In this document: positions 30,401 to 42,534 of the stretch, piece after piece
Numbering within the stretch: the stretch's first letter is position 1
Layout: each line of letters opens with the position of its first letter
DNA from: Anthopleura xanthogrammica
Lineage: Eukaryota; Cnidaria; Anthozoa; Actiniaria; Actiniidae
Assembly: GCA_964019055.1 (NCBI GenBank)
Contig: OZ025220.1
Location: 7,118,620-7,182,619, forward strand
Length of the DNA stretch: 64,000 nt
Direction of reading: 5' to 3'
Position numbers and translations under genes: made by a program
The notes under the pieces: generated by a model
What the model was told of the DNA's origin: nothing
What the model saw: only the letters and a program-made list of their open reading frames with translations
Database searches by the model: none

Positions 30401-33400
30401 TATCGAACAGCTACGAGAACATCCTACAGGAAGCAATACTATTGTTGTAAGGGATGGAGTCAAGTGGGAGATCAGTGTACCAAAGGTAAATAACCTAATG
30501 CTAGGGTAGTCACTAGAATATCCTACAGAACACAATACCAATGCTGTAAGGGATGGAGTCAAGTGGGAGATCAGTGTACCAAAGGTAAATAACTTAATGC
30601 TAGAGTAGTCACTAGAATATCCTATAGAACACAATACCAATGCTGTAAGGGATGGAGTCAAGCGAGAGATCAGTGTACCAAAGGTAAATAACCTAATGCT
30701 AGGGTAGTCACTAAAATATCCTATAGAACACAATACCAATGCTGTAAGGGATGGAGTCAAGTGGGAGATCAGTGTACCAAAGGTAAATAACCTAATGCTA
30801 GGGTAGTCACTAAAATATCCTATAGAACACAATACCAATGCTGTAAGGGATGAAGTCAAGTGGGAGATCAGTGTACCAAAGGTAAATAACTTAATGCTAG
30901 GGTAGTCACTAAAATATCCTATAGAACACAATACCAATGCTGTAAGGGATGGAGTCAAGTGGGAGATCAGTGTACCAAAGGTAAATAACTTAATGCTAGG
31001 GTAGTCACTAAAATATCCTATAGAACACAATACAAATGCTGTAAGGGATGGAGTCAAGTTGGAGATCAGTGTACCAAAGGTAAATAACCTAATGCTAGGG
31101 TAGTCACTAGAATATCCTATAGAACACAATACCAATGCTGTAAGGGATGAAGTCAAGTGGGAGATCAGTGTACCAAAGGTAAATAACCTAATGCTAGGGT
31201 AGTCACTAGAATATCCTACAGAACACAATACCAATGCTGTAAGGGATGAAGTCAAGTGGGAGATCAGTGTACCAAAAGTAAATAACCTAATGCTCGGGTA
31301 GCCACTAGAATATCCTACAGAACACAATACTAATGCTGTAAGGGATGGAGTGAAGTGGGAGATCAGTGTACCAAAGGTAAATAACCTAATGCTAGGGTAG
31401 TCACTAGAATATCCTACAGAACACAATACTAATGCTGTAAGGGATGAAGTCAAGTGGGAGATCAGTGTACCAAAGGTAAATAACCTAATGCTAGAGTAGT
31501 CACTAGAATATCCTACAGAACACAATACCAATGCTGTAAATGATGGAGTTAAGTGGGAGATCGGTGTACCAAAGGTAAATAACCTAATGCTAGAGTAGTC
31601 ACTAGAATATCCTCAATGACTTTCTACATTTTTCTTTGATTCTGTTTTCAGCTATTTGTACTCCGTCTTGTGTGAACGGCACGTGTACCAAACCAGATTA
31701 CTGCTCGTGTTACTCAGGTTACTATGGAAACCTGTGTGAAAGACGTATGTACTAGTACACCTAAAGTCTTTGTAATCAGTCCTGTCCATGTTGATTTTCT
31801 TTTCTTCCTCGTCAGACTGTCCTTCACATGAATGGGGACCTCACTGTAAACATGAATTTCTCTATGAAAATAACGCTAAATGCTATCCCCACACTGGTAT
31901 CTGTACGTGTACCCCAGGGTGGGAGGGACAGTACTGTGACAAACCATGTGACCAAGGTTACTAAGATGACAAATGCCTAAAAAAATGTACCTGTCAAAAC
32001 GGAGCGAGCAGTCCCTAATCTGATTTGGAATAACGAAGTGTTGTTGCTGTTGGTAGCAGTGGCCGTTTTCTCTCCCCTGCATGTGCATACTTTCTTATTT
32101 TTTCTTTCTTTGTTTTTCAAACAGCCACCACGACCAAACCAACCACCAAACCAACCACCAAACCATCGACCAAATCATCGACCAAACCAACCATCAAACC
32201 AACCACCGAACCAACCACCAAACCAACCACCAAACCAACCACCAAACCAACCACCAAACCAACCACCAAACCATGGACCCAACCATCCACCAAACCAACC
32301 ACCAAACCAACCACCAAACCAACCACCAAACCAACCACCAAACCAACCACCAAACCAACCACCAAACCAACCACCAAACCAACCACCAAACCAACCACCA
32401 AACCAACCACCAAACCAACCACCAAATCAACCACCAAACCAACCACCAAACCAACCACCAAACCAACCACCAAACCAACCACCAAACCAACCACCAAACC
32501 ATCGACCCAACCATCGACCAAACCATCGACCCAACCATCCACCCAACCATCCACCAAACCATCGACCCAACCATCCACCAAACCATCGACCAAACCATCG
32601 ACCCAACCATCCACCAAACCATCGACCAAACCAACCACCAAACCATCCACCAAACCATCGACCCAACCATCGACCCAACCATCCACCAAACCATCGACCC
32701 AACCATCCACCAAACCAACCACCAAACCAACCACCAAACCAACCACAAAACCATGGACCCAACCATCCACCAAACCATCCATCAAACCAACCACCAAACC
32801 ATCCACCAAACCATCGACCCAACCATCCACCAAACCATCGACCAAACCATCGACCCAACCATCGACCCAACCATCCACCAAACCCTCGACCAAACCATCC
32901 ACCCAACCATCGACCCAACTATCCACCAAACCATCGACCCAACCATCCACCAAACCATCGACCCAACCATCCACCAAACCATCGACCCAACCATCCACCA
33001 AACCATCGACCAAACCATCGACCCAACCATCCACCAAACCATCGACCCAACCATCCACCAAACCATCCACCAAACCATCGACCCAACCATCCACCAAACC
33101 ATCGACCCAACCATCCACCAAACCATCGACCCAACCATCGACCCAACCATCGACCCAACCATCCACCAAACCATCGACCAAACCATCGACCCAACCATCG
33201 ACCCAACCATCGACCCAACCATCGACCCAACCAACGGCAAAACCATTGGGTTGCTTCTTGGAAAGTCGTCCACGAGCTTTGCCTGAGCTGATCGCAAACT
33301 TCAGAGATGCCGCCTTTGACTGGAACAATTTGAACAAGACAATTAACGCATGTGCTAAACAGGTCATGTTAAAGGGATATAAGGTATTTATTGCTTGGTC

Positions 33401-36400
33401 CATAGCGAAGCACGAGTCACTAGAGATAATTGCAAATAGAGTAGCGTAGTACTACAGATCTTACAGTCAAAACAGCTCAAGCGTACCCCCCTAGGCTCCA
33501 TTATTGATCGGATTTCATTATTCGAATATTGAGTTGATTATTCACTTTGAATTTTCATTAATAAATCGAAGACTCCAAACTTCACATTCATTTCACAACT
33601 AAAATTCTAAGGGATGTCCTTTCTGGGGAGTTTTTCAACCTTAAGGGTTCTTTATACAAGCAGGGTACATTTATAAGCTTCTTTCTTTGATATTGTTGCA
33701 GATTTTTGGTATCCAGTTCTATGGTGAGTGTTGGAGTGGTAACATCACGGTCGCACATTACGACAAGTACGGTCCAGCCTCTCCAAAAGCATGCTGGCAA
33801 GGTGTGGGTGGGCCTGATGTTAATTTCGTTTACCAGCTTCCTTAAACGTTCCTAAACGTTTAACAGATTTCCGATGGTTTAGCGTGGTATATCCTCTGAT
33901 TTACCACGATATGACGTCAATCAAGAGTTGTCCAGAATTCATGTACCCACGAGGCGTAGGTGTAGCAGCAAATTGATCTTTTACTATGTAAAAGTAGAAT
34001 ACCTGACAGAGAAAAGAAATAATTAAAAAAATAGGAAGGAAAAAATATCAATATATAAAGCTCTGAAGCAACTATATTTGGGATCCCTGTCTTGTTCATA
34101 GTCCGAGAGGGAATCTGGGGCCGGCCAACGTCTTATGATCAGTATAGTACCTCACAGGGTAAATCGACAGATTACACATAAAATGGCACCAACGCTCCCC
34201 CGAGAGGCCGCCATGACGTAACGTGCAATCTAAGAATCCTCAAGAAAACGACAACAGTCGGAACAATAGCCGTAAGGCCGGGTACGTACCCACCCGTCGG
34301 AACAATAGCCGTACCCCTAAGGCCAAGTACGTACCCACCCTTCGGAACAATAGCCGTACCCCTAAGGCCGGGTACGTACCCACCCTTCGGAACAATAGCC
34401 GTACCCCTAAGGCCAAGTACGTACCCACCCTTCGGAACAATAGACGTACCCCTAAGGCCGGGTACGTACCCACCCGTCGGAACAATAGCCGTACCCCTAA
34501 GGCCGAGTACGTACCCACCCGTCGGAACATTAGCCGTACCCCCAAGGCCGGGTACGTACCCACCCGTCGGAAAAATAGCCGTACCCCCAAGGCCGGATAC
34601 GTACCAACCCGTCGGAACAATAGCCGTACCCCCAAGGCCGGGTTCCCCCCAGCCCCACCCAACTGTAGGACAATTAAAACGACATAAAGACCCTTGCGCG
34701 TGACGTCAAAGCAGCTCAATTTGTAGGATAAAACAACAGAATTTCAATCTCCTGAGAATTTGAAGCCTATTGTTTTGTTCTCAAAATTGAGCTGCATTCC
34801 GAAATGCTGCAAGGGGTCTATACTTTTAAATGTAAAGTAATGAATAATATAATGCATACGCTGATAACGAACAACTGATAGTGTGAGTCGCTTGGCCCGT
34901 AATGAAAATAAAGTCAGTTCTATTGTTTTCTTTTGTTTGCTCTTGAATTTTAGTCACAACTTTCTATACAACTTTGCTTCACGGGCCAAGTAAAATAAAT
35001 ATCACAAATAATACAATGCATTAGCTGATAACTAACAATGGATGGCTTTATCATCTATTGATTGCATTGTCTCTTTGATATCACAAGATTTTCGCGTGGT
35101 CTTTCTACATCAGTGACGATTTCTCGCTCCCCTTAAATATTGACAGCCATTTTCCTGCAAGCCACGACCAGATCGGTCTTCGTCCCTCGCAGCAGTGAAT
35201 ATATAAAAATTGTTTTTCTAAAGTTCCCTGACCAAGTAAGGAGTTATTTTTAACCTTACATCACGAGGCGGTTCCTCGCTTCCGGATTTCCTGCTTCCCT
35301 GGAGTAACGTCACTCAGTCGACAAGAAGGAATTTGTTTAAAAAAGTTATCACTCTTGCTACTTCAAAACACGATAGTCCTAATTCTCTAAACTTCGTATG
35401 ACTTTTAAGAGCTTCTTCGTTAATATTTTATCAGCTTTCTGTATCCAGAGCTTGGTATTTACGTCTAAAACTACGATTAGCCGCCGTTGAAGTTAAGAAT
35501 ACTTCTCAAAGCCCTCAAAGATATTTTAAACTGAGGTAAGTGTAACTCAAAAAGCTATCGAATACTTAGTTTTAGATTCCTCGTTGATTCTTAGTCTTAT
35601 ATCATTAGAGATATTTATGCATCTTATTTATAATCTGTGTGTAGTTAGTAGTTAGTAGGTTGTAGTTATGGTAGGATAAAATTATATTTTTGACGGAGTT
35701 CCATTTATTTGAACGTGTTCTGTTCTGTTTTTGTTTTTTAATACGGTAATGCTCTTTGGGCTGGATTATATTTTCGTCACAACACGTACGCTTTCTTTAC
35801 CACAACGAAAACCCAAGAAATAGCCCTAAACCCGTTATTATAATGACTCTAAAATTGGCTAATATAAATGTATGGGTCGAAAAGAATTGTAAAATTCAAA
35901 ATCCTGTGATTGAGTTTTTGGTGGTAGTTCTGAGTCACTTCCGGTCGTGACCACGAAGCGTCACGCAACAAAATATTTGCTTCAAAGAACTAAAGGACTC
36001 GAAGAATATTTTTGCTTATATATTCAATTCATTTTTCCTATTCTACTTAGCTATAGCTGCTGTGTCCCACAAGCTCAACATATTAGCTAGAATATCGCAG
36101 ACTTTAAAAGAAAATGGCCTCGTAATCCTTGTAGTACTATAATAATACTTTCACGGATATACTATTTGCACTCTATTATAAGATGTGTAATATATACTAC
36201 AAACTATGAAAATGGCACTTAAAAGCAGATTTAAAACTATTCACAGAGCTTATTGATTTCAAACTGTCTGGTTACTTTTTAAAACAGATACACTTTGTGT
36301 AAGGAATCTTATGGTTTCCCAGATTTGCGCGAGCGTGCACATTCACCTGCGCGCAAGAGAGCATAAATAAGAGAGGGAAAATTCTTAATACCGCGCACGC

Positions 36401-39400
36401 CATGTGAATTCCGGTTGGGCTAGTTTTAGCATCCAAAGTCATTTGGTTTTTAATTTTTTGATGGCGTGGACGTGTGCGAGCGCGCACGCTCAAAAATAAC
36501 ATACTTTTCGTCGATTTTTCTCACTTTTTTCGACAAAATGTATTAGATAAAGCAAAAACATCAGGATTGGCGAAATTTATGTTTTCCCAAAAAATCTTTA
36601 CATGCTTACGCTACTTCCAGGTTTGGATGAAGCACACAATTTTTTGACGCACAAGAGTAGGGTATGGCGCAATTTGACTGCACGCGGATGCTCTCTTGGG
36701 GCGCGTTATATCGTTACTGTTATTATTCTATTTGTATATTACTTACAAGACTTGCTCCTAGTCGACCTCTATGAGGCTCACAGAGTCACGAGCGAAACAA
36801 ATGAAAAGGAAAAAAAAACATAGCGAACGTCAAAATCACTTGTTCCTCTTGCAGGATTTTCATTTGCGTTTCGCGCCAAAAATGGCGTGTATTTCTGTAA
36901 CGTGCGCTAAATTTGTTTAACTTGATTAAGAGGGCGGGCATAATTAAGGGGCCCGTTTTGGGGTCGCTAAAATTGGAACGAAACAAGTTGACAAAGTCCT
37001 TTGTCCAACGCTTTTGATCCTGGTCCAGGTTGGCTGCCTGTGCTTTATTCCACGCGCGTTAACTTGTAAGGACGGAGACGAAGGACTTTGCGAAAGTCTA
37101 ATTACTTGCTTACTTGTATATTTTGTTATCAGTTTGTCCACAGGGTACTTACGGCAATAACTGTACATCCAAATGTAGCTGTAGATCCATAAGTACACTT
37201 GAATGTAACCACAAGACAGGAGCGTGTACCTGCAATGATGGATATATTGGTCAGCGGTGTGAAACAAGTAAGTGAGCATGCGTAATGCATGCATATGCCT
37301 TTAAAAATAGCGTCGTTTGGTATTTGGCCTTCTAAGGTATTTATCAATCTACATTAGCAAAGCTGACTCACACATATCGTATAAAAGTTAAAATTAGCAT
37401 TTTAGGCCTACGGAGGAAGGAAAACAGGAGATTCGGGAGAAAGACCCCAGAATCAAGGAAAAGACCTGACAAACTCTTTACACATGTGATGTAGAGCCCA
37501 CAAATCAAACTCGAGACTTAGGTGTGAGAGGTATGTGATCTATACTTCCGCCACACCACCCGTACTTAGGTGTGAGAGGCTTGTGGACTATACTACCGCC
37601 ACACCACCAGTACTGAGGGGTGAGAGGCATGTGCACTATACTACCGCCACACCACTCGTAATTAGGTGATAGAGACATGTGCCCTATACTACCGCCACAC
37701 CACCCGTACTTAGGTGTGAGAGGCATGTGTACTATACTACCGCCACACCACCCGTACTTAGGTGTGAGAGACATGTGTACTATACTACCGCCACACCACC
37801 CATACTTAGGTGTGAGAGACATGTGCATTATACTACCGCCACACCTCCCGTACTTAGGTGTGAGAGACATGTGCCCTATACTACCCCCACACCACCCGTA
37901 CTTAGGTGAGAGAGGCATGTGTACTATACTACCGCCACACCACCCGTACTTAGGTGTGAGAGACATGTGCATTATACTACCGCCACACCTCCCGTACTTA
38001 GGTGTGAGAGACATGTGCCCTATACTACCCCCACACCACCCGTACTTAGGTGAGAGAGGCATGTGTACTATACTACCCCCACACCACCCGTACTTATGTG
38101 TGAGAGACATGTGCATTATACTACCGCCTCACCTTCCGTACTTAGGTGTGAGAGACATGTGCCCTATACTACCCCCACACCACCCGTACTTAGGTGTGAG
38201 AGAAATGTGCCCTATACTACCGCTAAACCAACCGTACTTAAGTGTGAGAGGCTGGTGCCCTATACTACCGCCACACCTTTGATTCCCGTTTTGGTAAGAA
38301 TTACTAAAAACTATTCCATTCTTATTTTTGTTCGTATTTCAGAATGTCCTGGTGGTACATTTGGATTCAAATGCAAAGAAAAATGCCAATGCAGAAAAGA
38401 CACCATGCTTAGTGTATGTGATCACGTGGCGGGCACGTGTTATTGTAAACCTGGCCTAAATGGTACCTTCTGCAATGAAAGTAAGTTTTCATGTTTCCAC
38501 GAACTAGGGCTACCTGAACTGAGCTTTACTCTTCCTACTTTAAGCCAATCAATCAGAAAGCGACTTATATCGTAACGCTCTTTCAAATATACGGCTTATG
38601 ATGAGTTACACTGATTGAGATTCTGTGGTCTTGGCAGGAAGGCGCCCGTTTTCTTGCAGCTGTGCTACTCCCCTATATCCCTGTCAGTTCTAGCTCACAC
38701 CTTCGTAAACTATTTCTTATATTCAAATCATTATTTTCCCAGCATGCACTGTTGATACATACGGGCAAGGTTGTTCACAGATCTGTAAGTGCACGAATAA
38801 CGCCACATGTGACGTAGTAGATGGCAACTGCACGTGTTTACCAGGATTTGTCGGGAAATACTGCGAAAAACGTAAGTAAAATGTACGATTTCCTCATCAC
38901 TGTCATATTGGTGGTATCTAGCAAAAGATTTCTCGACCATCGGCTTTTTCATTTTTATTCCCCAGACAGCAAAAACCATTGTCTGTTTCGAACGTTTGAA
39001 AAGCCTCAAAGCGGGTGCCATGATACCCAAAGGATTTAAAACCTATTCTTTCAACCAATATTGCCGCCGCGTGACAAAAGCGAATTCGCCTCCTTTGTTA
39101 GTACCACCAACATGGCTGCCATGTCTTTGTCTTTTTAAAGTTAAAACTTTGTTGAGAATGCTTGCAAACCATCAAAAGAAGAATAGCAATCTCTTGCCGA
39201 TTACAGGAGTCAAGCTTGCTATTGTATAAAATACTCCAGTTTCGCATTTAATGCATACCGTTAGTTTTGATGACCACAAACATTTGTACATTTTTAGACT
39301 TTTTTATAAGTTAGCTGTTCACACATATTACACATTTAATGTGTTCGCATACTTCTATGCACGGGCTTTTTGTTGCCAAACGAGCTTTTACACTCCTTGT

Positions 39401-40518
39401 TTAATAACCCCAGACAGCTTCATATCCAAAAGTGTCGGTTTAACGTACAAACGTCTCGTGTGCATAGAAGTATGCAAATACATTAAATGTAGTCATAATT
39501 TTGCGCGTCGCGCTGTAACCGCGGCTAAAAATGGACAAGTGAGTCTGCAGTCAAGAAACACAGCGGTATTTACCGAACGAGTAAAGGGACTATTATATAT
39601 TTGACTTTTACAGTTCTTCCAACTGAACCAACTGCTAATGATCATGAAGATCAATTTGGTGAGCAGGACAGCTCGGTTCTTCCAGGTTTTATTGCTGGTG
39701 CAAGTCTTGTTTTTCTTATCATCTTTATATCCATTACCGTTGCTATTGGTTACTGTATTTATCGAAAAAGACAAAATCTGCGCATGCTCAGACAAACCCT
39801 CGAACCCACTTATGAAATTCCTGATGCTGTGAGCTCAATGGTGCTTCACACTACCACCAAAAATGAAGGTGACAAAAATGTTCCCTTGGAGACGAACTAT
39901 ATGGGTCTTGACAACCGTGTCAGGGTTGGAGATGAGCGTACATACCAGTCTCTTCATAAGGAAAGCAGTTACCATGGATACGAATCCCCGAACGGTGAAT
40001 CTGTTAGCACTCATGTTTATCAGTCACTCGATAGAAAACCCGACCCAACTTATCAGAGCCTCGCGAAAACTGGTCAGCAGCAACCGCCTGAAGGGAACAA
40101 AGAGAAGGAAAATACGGTTGCCATGGAGACACACTATATGGGCCTTGGTAACCGCGTCAACGATGTTTATCAGTCTTTGAATGGAAAATCTGTTGGTAAA
40201 GATGAAAATAAACTAAGAGACGATCTTAAACCACGAAGCCATGATAGAGGTTGTCATAGCGACAACCAACGTAACCATGGCGACTACCAACCGCTCAGCA
40301 AGCTCAATAAGGACAACGATTATCAGAGTTTGGATGCTAAGAAACAACTCTCTTCGGCAAATGGATCTGAATCGCCGGTATATGATAATACGCCTCAAGA
40401 CATATATGATGAAGATGGGTTGTGTAATGGTATGGGCCATGATTATGAAGCGGATAGGGAAGGAACGAATGAGGATGAAGCAGTGGATACGCCTTCCTAC
40501 GAGATTTTACCTCCCTAA
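27407..40518 (+). CDS. Gene 3: near-identical copy of gene 2 with both 3' exon sets
   Basis: Shared exons 27407-27528, 29265-29363, 30382-30485 and 31652-31744. Secreted set 32125-33383 and 33702-33845 (606 aa in total). Membrane set 37133-37267, 38343-38480, 38743-38871 and 39614-40518 (574 aa in total). Phases are as in gene 2. Relative to gene 2 the mucin tract is 180 bp (60 residues) shorter and the intronic 48-bp array is three units longer. Otherwise exons and introns differ by only scattered single bases. The EGF2 exon carries the same TAA (31962-31964). Very recent duplication, gene conversion or duplicated assembly of one locus would all look like this. Confidence 0.75.
27819..28448. 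mobile_element. TTAA-flanked inverted-repeat element, intron 1 of gene 3
   Basis: Same element and site as 12663-13294, TTAA on both sides (27815-27818 and 28449-28452). Confidence 0.7.
30049..30182. mobile_element. Foldback MITE, intron 2 of gene 3
   Basis: Matches 14895-15028 without visible change; TAGACCCC...GGGGTCTA ends. Confidence 0.65.
30416..31609 (+). repeat. 99-bp EMI-exon tandem array of gene 3 (12 copies)
   Basis: Same copy number, order and unit variants as in gene 2 (for example the GAGATCGG final unit), which shows the array was copied as a block. Confidence 0.9.
32125..33383 (+). CDS. Gene 3 mucin-like exon plus first half of GCF domain
   Basis: 1259 nt, phase 1 in, phase 0 out. 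About 373 residues of (T/S)T(K/Q)P units followed by [20 protein letters not shown] and on to GYK. The 180-bp difference from gene 2 is exactly 15 four-residue units, so the frame into the GCF domain is kept. Its partner exon is 33702-33845. Confidence 0.75.
33702..33845 (+). CDS. Gene 3 second half of GCF domain with stop
   Basis: 144 nt, phase 0, the same protein as gene 2 exon 18728-18871 ([11 protein letters not shown], then [21 protein letters not shown]). Confidence 0.75.
   Translation: MFGIQFYGECWSGNITVAHYDKYGPASPKACWQGVGGPDVNFVYQLP
33846..37132 (+). other. Gene 3 stretch between the two 3' exon sets
   Basis: Equivalent to 18872-22158 of gene 2. It holds a 45-bp minisatellite at 34242-34646 and the diverged foldback at 34688-34821. 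A TATA-like box lies near 35200 with a GAG|GTAAGT donor near 35535. No coding exon is seen. Confidence 0.5.
34242..34646. repeat. 45-bp minisatellite of gene 3
   Basis: Same unit order as 19268-19672, GGGTACGTACCC palindromes included. Confidence 0.85.
37133..38871 (+). CDS. Gene 3 EGF exons a, b and c
   Basis: Exons 37133-37267, 38343-38480 and 38743-38871 have the same lengths, phases and protein as in gene 2. Confidence 0.75.
37514..38276. repeat. 48-bp minisatellite of gene 3 (about 16 units)
   Basis: 144 bp longer than in genes 2 and 4 through an internal duplication of three units near 37910-38050. Confidence 0.85.
39332..39490. mobile_element. Short TIR element in last intron of gene 3
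   Basis: Matches 24214-24372 (GCATACTTCTATGCAC inverted ends). Confidence 0.6.
39614..40518 (+). CDS. Gene 3 transmembrane and poly-ITAM exon
   Basis: 905 nt, same helix and nine YxxL/I motifs as gene 2. Differs from gene 2 at GNKEKEN (E to K) and DENKLRD (KI to NK). The second site resembles gene 1 (DENELRD), so it is either ancestral or converted. Confidence 0.85.
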
Positions 40519-40754
40519 AATCGTTATAATAAACCTTAGTCTCTGGATTTCTTGTTTCACCAAACTCAATTTTGACAATGACGAATCCCGACAAACCCAA
40601 ATTTACGGATCGGCTGATCATCTACCAGTTGATCTTCGAAAAAATGTTAACCAATCAGAATCGAGAAAATGTGCAAAACTGAGGTGTCATCCTTAGTAGC
40701 CTGACGACTCGGGAAACCATTATTTCTTTATTTTATTTCCCCACTCAATGAAGA

Positions 40755-40810
<56 letters not shown>

Positions 40811-41496
40811 TACTTTATTATAGCCCTTTACACAAGTTTCAAAGTGCTTTACAAAATATCATAGTAAATGTATATAAAATATCACAAACTCCTCCTGAAA
40901 ATCTAGATTTATTTCAGATATAAACTTTTATAAGTCAATTTTTGCATGCTTCCTAACACCTTTTTTTTTGTAGTGACGTCATTTCTATGTTACTATTTCT
41001 GATCAGCTTGAATTTTCGGAATACGAAGAAAGGACGGAAATAACAAACTGATACGTTACAGAAGCAAACCGTGCGTGTACTTTGTTTAAGGCATACGGAT
41101 TCAAGACGGATTTTAATTGATTGGGCGGACATGAGAAAATGTGTGACAGTGCTACACTTTATTTGGCCGATTCAGGTTTCTCCGAATCGGTCTTGAAACT
41201 ACGCGTACGATATGCTTCCTACTGGATCGAACTGGACCAATGAATTGGGCCTACAAATCGCAATCCAGCTTTACATTGACCTCGATATGCTGCTCAATGT
41301 CAGAATTCGGCTTTTTCACTTTCAGCACATCTTTTTCAGTTTACTTGCATGTCGTCTGTTCTAATACTAATAAAATGAAGTCCTTTTGGAACGGTTCTCC
41401 GTTTCTAAAAAAGTAGAAAATTAAAAATTATTTGAAATTATTACAAATTATTTTTGTGTAATCTCCGTTGATGAGCTTGGGAGGACCCAGAGAGAA
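40519..41496. other. Gene 3 3' flank
   Basis: As for gene 2: AATAAA after the stop, an (AAT)n tract at about 40757-40810, then a LINE-like GTGCTTTACAAAATATC tail. No gene is seen. Confidence 0.5.
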
Positions 41497-41590
41497 ACAA
41501 ACAAACAAACAAAAAAAAACAAAAAAAAAAACAAACAAACAAACAGACAAACAACCAAACAAACAAACAAACAAACAAACAAACAAACAC

Positions 41591-41625
<35 letters not shown>

Positions 41626-41746
41626 AACAAACAAACAAACAAACAGACAAACAAACAAACAAACAAAAAAAAAACAAAAAAAAAAAAAAAACAAACAAAC
41701 AAACAAACAGACAAACAACCAAACAAACAAACAAACAAACAAACAC

Positions 41747-41797
<51 letters not shown>

Positions 41798-41940
41798 AAC
41801 AAACAAACAAACAGACAAACAAACAAACAAACAAACAAACAAACAAACAAACAAACAAACAAAACAAACAAACAAAACAAACAAACAAACAAAACAAAAC
41901 AAAACAAAACAAACAAAACAAACACAAACAAAAACAAAAA
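41497..41940. repeat. (CAAA)n/(CAGA)n compound microsatellite upstream of gene 4
   Basis: Same layout as 26369-26806 with small unit-number changes. Confidence 0.9.
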
Positions 41941-41989
41941 ATGTAGAAACGTAGGAACAAAGAAACGAACCAACCAACAGTTTGTGTCA

Positions 41990-42360
41990 CGCATGCGCAG
42001 ACTACAGGGAGAACTACCTGTAGTCATATCAAGTCTCCTACAGAAACAAGTCAACTAATAAGAGTGGATTATGGGAGATTATAGGCAAATCCTATTGCTG
42101 CTATTGTTACTCAGGTTACTATGGAAACTCGTACGAAAGAGGTATGCACCTTAATACTTTTGTACTTTTTTATTTCCTTTCAAACATTATGAACACTGAC
42201 TGCCCAAAAAATATATTTACCACCGGAAATCTTTGTAATCTTTCTTAGTCCTGTGTAATCCTTTCTTTTCTTTTCAGTTGTATTCACAGTGTCCTTCGCA
42301 TTAAAGGGACTCATACTGGAGTTATCACTGCCTATGAGACGAGACATATACGTTAAGTAC
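41990..42360 (+). pseudogene. Relic EMI/EGF exon fragments upstream of gene 4
   Basis: Same relic as upstream of genes 2 and 3, with TGTTACTCAGGTTACTATGG and a GTATGC donor near 42141. Confidence 0.55.
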
Positions 42361-42534
42361 ATGTCAACTGTTGTCCTACATCAGACACGAACGTAGTTAA
42401 TACTCGATAGTTTAAACTTCCTGCTCATTTTTCTGAAGGCAACACATCCAAGTCAATCGACACTGAAATTTTTTAACATTCAAACCTTTCTTCGATCTTC
42501 AAGTTTTACTCGGCTGACAAACGAGGCTAGAAGA